Assembly (NCBI GenBank): GCA_900552225.1
Contig: URYX01000007.1
Span: 1-26,690, forward strand
DNA from: an uncultured Oscillospiraceae bacterium
GTDB taxonomy: Bacteria > Bacillota > Clostridia > Oscillospirales > Acutalibacteraceae
Length of the DNA: 26,690 nt
Reading direction: 5' to 3'
Positions 22,286 to 26,690 of this stretch are shown piece by piece; position 1 is the stretch's first letter; each line of letters starts with the position of its first letter. Made by a program: the position numbers and the translations under genes. The notes under the pieces are model-generated. The model made no database searches, was not told the DNA's origin, and saw nothing but the letters and a program-made list of their open reading frames with translations.

Positions 22286-24664
22286 ATGGATCGACACGAC
22301 ATCACACTGGAACTGGATAAGGTGCTCCAGCTGCTGGCGGAGGAGGCCGGCAGCGCGGATGCGGCCGCTCTGGCCCGTTCGCTGACACCTTCTCCCTATT
22401 TCGGCGAGGTCAGCACCCGCCTTGAGGAGACAGATGCCGCCTACCGGCTGATGGCCGGCTTCGGCAGCCCCTCCTTCGGCTCGCTGACCCCTATCAAAAA
22501 TGCCGCACGCCGCGCCGAAGCGGGCGCGGCGCTCTCTTTGCGCGAGCTGCTCGATGTGGCCGAGGTGCTGCGGGTTATCCGCGCCGTCGGGGACTGGCGG
22601 GCGCACTGCAGCGGGATCGAGACGGTTCTGGACGAGCGGTTTTCCCTGCTCACACCGAACCGGCACCTCGAGGACCGCATTACGACCTCCGTTGCGGCGG
22701 AGGATATGGTGGCGGACGCCGCCTCCCCCGCGCTTGCGGAGATTCGCCGTAAAATCCGCGCCGCCACGCAGCGGGTACGCGATCATCTCGGAGAGATGAT
22801 CCGCTCCGCCGCCTATCAGAAGGCGCTGCAGGATCCCATCGTCACCATGCGTGACGGACGGTTTGTCGTCCCCGTCAAGGCGGACCACCGCAGCGAGGTG
22901 GCCGGACTGGTGCACGACACCTCCGCCTCCGGCGCCACGGTCTTTATCGAGCCGATGGCGGTGGTGGAGGCCAACAACGAGGTGCGCGTCCTGACCTCCC
23001 GGGAGGAGGCGGAGATCGAACGCATTATACAGGAGCTGTCCGCCGCCGTCGGGGAATACGCCGGCACGCTGTGCGCCGACTACGACCTGCTCATTGAGCT
23101 GGATCTGATTTTCGCCAAGGCCCGGCTTGCCTACAAGATGAAGTCCACCCGCCCGACGCTGGCGCAGGACGGGCACCTGCTTCTGCGCCACGCACGCCAT
23201 CCCCTGATCGATCCCGCCCGCGTGGTGCCGATCGATGTGGAGCTCGGCGGTGCCTTCGACACGCTGGTCATCACAGGCCCCAATACGGGCGGCAAGACCG
23301 TCACCCTCAAGACCATCGGTCTGCTCACACGCATGACACAGTGCGGCCTCATGCCGCCGGTGGACGACGGCAGCCGCATTGCCGTGTTTGAGCATGTATG
23401 GGCCGACATCGGGGACGAGCAGTCCATCGAGCAATCGCTATCCACCTTCTCGGCGCATATGACCAATCTGATTGCCATTCTGAAGCAGGCGGACGACCGC
23501 AGCCTGGTGCTCATCGATGAGCTCGGTGCCGGCACGGACCCCGTGGAGGGAGCCGCGCTGGCCACGGCCATCCTGGAGCAGCTGCGGGCCCAGGGAGCCC
23601 GCATTGCGGCCACCACGCATTACGCCGAGCTCAAGGCCTACGCCATCCACACCGACGGTGTGGAAAATGGCAGCTGTGAATTTGACGTTGCCACGCTGCG
23701 CCCGACCTACCGCCTGCTGGTCGGCGTTCCCGGCCGCTCGAACGCCTTTGCCATTTCCGAACGCCTCGGCATGGAAAAATCCGTGGTGGACCGCGCCCGC
23801 TCGCTGGTATCGGGGGACGACCGCCGCCTGGAGGAGGTCGTCGTCCGCCTGGAGGAGCGCCGCCAGTCCATGGAGCGGGAGCTGCGCGAAGCGCAGGATG
23901 CCCGGGACCGCGCCGTCTCCTCGGCCGCAGCCGCGGCTCTCCACGCCGAAAAGGCGGAGGAGGCCCAGCAGAAGGTGCTTGAGCAGGCCCGTGAGGAGGC
24001 ACAGAGGATTGTAGAGCGTGCCCGCCGGGAGGCGGAGGCGCTGATGACGGAGCTCGAGGAGCTGCGCAAGAAAAAGCAGAACGCCGATTTTGCCCGGGAA
24101 GCGCAGGAGGCGAAGTCGCGCCTGCGGCGCCAGCTGGACCGCATGGAACGCGAGGCCGACCCCGTCACCCGCCGCAAGCCGGAGTCCTATACCCTGCCGC
24201 GTCCCCTGAAGGCGGGCGACACCGTCACCGTGGTCTCTCTCGGCAAGGCCGGGACCGTGCTCTCGCCCACCGATAAAAACGGGGTCACCGAGGTACAGAT
24301 CGGACTCATCCGCACGCGGGTCAAGACCGACGATCTCCGGCTGACCGAGCAGGCCAAGGTCACCGCTCCGAAGCCCTCGCGCACGGCGGGCGGCATCACC
24401 TCCCGCGGGCTGCGGGAGGCGCACACGGAGATTGATCTGCGCGGCATGATGACCGACGAGGGCGTTCTGGCGCTCGACCGCTTTATTGACGAGGCGCTGC
24501 TGAACGGTCTGTCGCAGATTACCATCATTCACGGCAAAGGCACAGGCGCGCTGCGTGCGGCGGTACAGCAGCATCTGCGCACCCATCCCAATATTCAGAG
24601 CTATCGTCTCGGCACCTTCGGTGAAGGAGAGATGGGCGTGACGATTGCCGAACTAAAGCATTGA
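22286..24664 (+). CDS. mutS2: Endonuclease / ribosome-rescue ATPase MutS2
   Basis: A 792-residue MutS2 protein, normal length. The N-terminal core and clamp region lead to the ATPase with Walker A GPNTGGKT (331-338) and Walker B LVLIDELGAGTDPVEG. STFSAHMTN and TTHYAELK are the conserved ABC-type loops. A long charged coiled coil (about 520-620) follows, then a KOW-like segment (about 640-680) and a C-terminal Smr domain with EIDLRGM and IIHGKGTGALR. MutS2 lacks the MutS mismatch-recognition domain. It has been linked to suppression of homologous recombination and, in Bacillus subtilis, to sensing and splitting collided ribosomes. The second role fits its place among RNA and ribosome genes here (phoH, ybeY, era, helicase). 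The Smr catalytic loop is LRGM rather than the LHG found in some family members. Confidence 0.97.
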   Translation: MDRHDITLELDKVLQLLAEEAGSADAAALARSLTPSPYFGEVSTRLEETDAAYRLMAGFGSPSFGSLTPIKNAARRAEAGAALSLRELLDVAEVLRVIRAVGDWRAHCSGIETVLDERFSLLTPNRHLEDRITTSVAAEDMVADAASPALAEIRRKIRAATQRVRDHLGEMIRSAAYQKALQDPIVTMRDGRFVVPVKADHRSEVAGLVHDTSASGATVFIEPMAVVEANNEVRVLTSREEAEIERIIQELSAAVGEYAGTLCADYDLLIELDLIFAKARLAYKMKSTRPTLAQDGHLLLRHARHPLIDPARVVPIDVELGGAFDTLVITGPNTGGKTVTLKTIGLLTRMTQCGLMPPVDDGSRIAVFEHVWADIGDEQSIEQSLSTFSAHMTNLIAILKQADDRSLVLIDELGAGTDPVEGAALATAILEQLRAQGARIAATTHYAELKAYAIHTDGVENGSCEFDVATLRPTYRLLVGVPGRSNAFAISERLGMEKSVVDRARSLVSGDDRRLEEVVVRLEERRQSMERELREAQDARDRAVSSAAAAALHAEKAEEAQQKVLEQAREEAQRIVERARREAEALMTELEELRKKKQNADFAREAQEAKSRLRRQLDRMEREADPVTRRKPESYTLPRPLKAGDTVTVVSLGKAGTVLSPTDKNGVTEVQIGLIRTRVKTDDLRLTEQAKVTAPKPSRTAGGITSRGLREAHTEIDLRGMMTDEGVLALDRFIDEALLNGLSQITIIHGKGTGALRAAVQQHLRTHPNIQSYRLGTFGEGEMGVTIAELKH

Positions 24665-24683
24665 TACAGACAGGAGACAAGGC

Positions 24684-25877
24684 ATGGAACAGGAACAGAA
24701 CCGCAGCGGCTTTGAGGTGCTCGGGCTCAGCGAGCCGACCCTCAGGGCCCTGAAGAAAATGGGATTTGAGCAGCCGACGGAAATTCAGAAAAAGACGATT
24801 CCCGTCATGATGAAGGGGCGCGACCTGATTGCCAAGGCCCCGACGGGGACGGGCAAAACCTGCGCCTTCGGCATTCCGCTGCTGGAGAGCCTGGACATGG
24901 AAAACCGGGACATCCAGGCCGTCGTGGTCTGCCCCACCCGCGAGCTCTGTCTGCAGATTGCGGAGGAGCTGCGGGCGCTGGCCGCCTTCCGGCCGCAGGT
25001 ACGCATTACCGCCATCTACGGCGGGCAGCCGATGGGAGCGCAGCTCACCGCCCTCAAGAAGGGTCCCCACATCGTGGTGGCCACTCCCGGCCGCTTGCTC
25101 GACCATATGGGGCGCCGGACCGCGTGGCTCGGCAACGTCTATACCGCCGTGCTCGACGAGGCCGACGAAATGCTGAAGATGGGCTTTATCCGCGATGTCC
25201 GGAAGATTCTGAACGCCACCCCCGCCGATACGCAAGTGGTCATGTTCAGCGCCACCATCTCGCGCGATGTCATGGACGTGGCGTGGGAGTATCAGAACCA
25301 CGCGGTGGAGATTCAGGTGGAGGCCAAGGGCGACAGCCGCCCGCAGATTCGCCAGTATGTGGTGCGTTCCTCCGGCTCTCAGCGGCAGGAGGACATGCTG
25401 CGGATTATCGAGGGCATGGGGCTGCACCGCGTGATGGTGTTCTGCAACCGCAAGGTCACGGTGCGGCAGCTGGAGGAGCGGCTGCGCCGCCGCGGACTGT
25501 CGGTGGACTGCCTCCACGGCGACATTACGCAGGCCCAGCGCAACAAGACCATGGCCGGCTTCCGCAAGGGTGCCTTTGAGGTGCTGATTGCGACGGACGT
25601 GGCGGCCCGCGGCATCGACGTGGACGATGTGGAGGCCGTGTTCAACTACGATATTCCCGAGGAGAATGAGTATTATCTCCACCGCATCGGCCGTACCGGG
25701 CGCGCCAAGCACCACGGCATCTCCGTCACCTTTGCGGGGGACGGTGACACCTATCGGCTGCGCGACATCCGCAAATACACCCGTTCGGATATTGCGGAGG
25801 CGGTCATCGACGAAAACGGATGCCTGATTCCTAAGAGAGCGGAGGCACCGGCCGACTCCAAGAGTAACAATACCTGA
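24684..25877 (+). CDS. DEAD-box ATP-dependent RNA helicase
   Basis: A 397-residue RNA helicase that would unwind or remodel RNA, for example during ribosome assembly, mRNA decay or cold adaptation. All core motifs are present in order: Q motif (PTEIQ, 31-35), APTGTGKT (52-59), PTREL, TPGRLLD, DEAD, SAT, ARGIDV and HRIGRTGR. It ends with only a short acidic and polar tail. It therefore lacks the RNA-binding extension of DbpA/YxiN and CsdA, and resembles the short RhlE/CshA-like forms. It starts 19 bp after mutS2 and is the last gene before a strong terminator, so it is probably co-transcribed with the upstream maturation genes. Confidence 0.96.
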   Translation: MEQEQNRSGFEVLGLSEPTLRALKKMGFEQPTEIQKKTIPVMMKGRDLIAKAPTGTGKTCAFGIPLLESLDMENRDIQAVVVCPTRELCLQIAEELRALAAFRPQVRITAIYGGQPMGAQLTALKKGPHIVVATPGRLLDHMGRRTAWLGNVYTAVLDEADEMLKMGFIRDVRKILNATPADTQVVMFSATISRDVMDVAWEYQNHAVEIQVEAKGDSRPQIRQYVVRSSGSQRQEDMLRIIEGMGLHRVMVFCNRKVTVRQLEERLRRRGLSVDCLHGDITQAQRNKTMAGFRKGAFEVLIATDVAARGIDVDDVEAVFNYDIPEENEYYLHRIGRTGRAKHHGISVTFAGDGDTYRLRDIRKYTRSDIAEAVIDENGCLIPKRAEAPADSKSNNT

Positions 25878-25890
25878 GCCTATGCATACA

Positions 25891-25928
25891 AAAAGGCAGG
25901 CAGCATAAAAACATGCTGCCTGCCTTTT
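25891..25928. terminator. Strong bidirectional terminator at the end of the phoH-helicase operon
   Basis: A perfect 16-bp stem (25891-25906 and 25913-25928; arm AAAAGGCAGGCAGCAT) with a 6-base loop, with TTTT at the 3' end on both strands. It separates the helicase gene from the convergent gene at 25973. Confidence 0.88.
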
Positions 25929-25972
25929 CAGTATCCCGGATCGCGGGAGAAGGATACGCCGCCCGGTGCCGG

Positions 25973-26479
25973 TTACTGTATTCCGCGCCGTTTATGCCGC
26001 AGGGTCTTCTGCTCCGCCCGCAAAAAATCGGAATCCCATTTTCTGCGGTATTGCCGCACCTCGCCCCGCCAATAGCTTTTGGGAAAGGTATAATGGTTTT
26101 CCGTCAGAAAAATCGGGAGGTTATGCAGGCAATCCGCCAGGTCATAAATCTTCGCGGCATTCCCCTCCCGCACTGCCTCCGCCAAGCACTCGTTGGCTTT
26201 GAACAGTGCACTGTATATGTTTTCGTCCTTCAGCCAGGAGAGGGGAAAGTACGTATAGTCGTTTTCTGTCCATAGAAAGCGGTAGGGCTCCACATGCCGC
26301 AATATTTCCACCGACCGCAGTGCTTTCCGCAGCGCATTGGGCTCCGCGTTGTCCCCCTGCCTGCCGCGAAGCACGTCTCCTACCCTTGCAAGGATCGGGG
26401 CATTCCACTCCGCCTTAGGATCGGCGCGAATCAGAGCATAGATGAGATACAAATCGTACAAATCGTAAACGCCTATCAT
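25973..26479 (-). CDS. Unrecognised 168-residue protein
   Basis: A soluble, mostly helical protein rich in aromatic residues; I do not recognise its family. Striking segments are the N-terminal YDLYDLYLIYALIRAD and the C-terminal LHNLPIFLTENHYTFPKSYW, plus WKDSD-like basic/acidic stretches and a basic tail. No signal peptide, metal-binding cluster or clear transmembrane helix is seen. GGAGG lies 8 bases before the ATG at 26479, a strong site supporting translation. It follows the ABC ATPase gene by 53 bp on the same strand and may be co-transcribed with it. It ends against the operon terminator. Confidence 0.8.
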   Translation of the reverse strand: MIGVYDLYDLYLIYALIRADPKAEWNAPILARVGDVLRGRQGDNAEPNALRKALRSVEILRHVEPYRFLWTENDYTYFPLSWLKDENIYSALFKANECLAEAVREGNAAKIYDLADCLHNLPIFLTENHYTFPKSYWRGEVRQYRRKWDSDFLRAEQKTLRHKRRGIQ

Positions 26480-26532
26480 CCGTCATCCCTCCGCAATTTT
26501 CCCTATACCGGAAAGGTTTCCTCCGCTTACTC

Positions 26533-26690
26533 TCACCGAAACGTAACCCGCCCCTTTTCAAAGGCCAGCACACGGTCACAGTATCTGCGCAATTTTCTGC
26601 GCTGGCTCGACGGGACCAATATGATTTTCCCGCTGCTCCTCAGAAAATCAATCACTCCGCCCTCTGCCGCCGCCTCCAGCCGTGTGATAT
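26533..26690 (-). CDS. ABC transporter ATP-binding protein, C-terminal fragment (gene enters from right edge)
   Basis: The last 51 codons of a gene whose start lies outside the window. The frame reads GKIILVPSSQRRKLRRYCDRV and then LAFEKGRVTF before TGA. This matches the end of ABC ATPases: the strand before the switch-loop His, usually SSH and here SSQ, then the CDRV-(x)3-xxG-R tail. If so, the catalytic switch His is replaced by Gln, but the alignment is short. Substrate and partners are not visible. Confidence 0.6.
   Translation of the reverse strand, partial: ITRLEAAAEGGVIDFLRSSGKIILVPSSQRRKLRRYCDRVLAFEKGRVTFR

Overview
The window looks like chromosome from a GC-rich, endospore-forming member of the Clostridia, probably a gut Oscillospiraceae/Ruminococcaceae-type bacterium. 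This is inferred from gene content, not from a marker search. It carries the sporulation genes spoIVB, cwlD and spo0A, and the Firmicutes-type order phoH-ybeY-era-yqzL-recO. It also has strong AGGAGG-type ribosome binding sites, TTGACA-17-TATAAT-type promoters, and GC-rich palindromic repeats between genes. No rRNA, tRNA, CRISPR array, transposase or phage gene was seen.

Layout. Positions 1-2759 (minus) hold most of a GH38 alpha-mannosidase that runs off the left edge. spoIVB follows on the plus strand (3085-4323). A shared terminator separates it from a two-gene minus-strand unit (5854-4441): a zinc-ribbon membrane protein and a short serine-acetyltransferase-like hexapeptide protein. A probable five-gene minus-strand operon (11920-6052) starts from a clear promoter. 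It encodes an unrecognised membrane protein with a Thr/Ala/Glu-rich linker, CwlD, RadA, an RsmF-type rRNA methyltransferase and an FAD-dependent oxidoreductase.

Positions 12086-15850 are the most unusual part. A good promoter and a terminator-type leader precede only the N-terminal half of pnuC, which stops against the tail of a convergent HAD phosphatase gene. Divergent to the HAD gene is spo0A, with an isolated 18-bp hairpin and a series of TGAC boxes spaced exactly 10 bp apart upstream. After spo0A come several hairpins, a small ribbon-helix-helix gene, a 21-bp palindrome and a three-copy 89-bp tandem repeat.

From 16093 to 18448 (minus) are class II fructose-bisphosphate aldolase with its own promoter, and a translationally coupled DUF3343 / cysteine-desulfurase pair with a possible attenuator leader. 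From 18798 to 25877 (plus) is a housekeeping RNA/DNA-maintenance operon, phoH-ybeY-era-yqzL-recO-mutS2-DEAD-box helicase, closed by a strong terminator. The right end (minus) has an unrecognised 168-residue protein and the C-terminal end of an ABC transporter ATPase.

Most genes are core functions. The best leads are the half-pnuC with its intact leader, the 10-bp-phased boxes upstream of spo0A, the altered Spo0A receiver pocket, the DUF3343 leader, and the palindrome and repeat cluster near the RHH gene.
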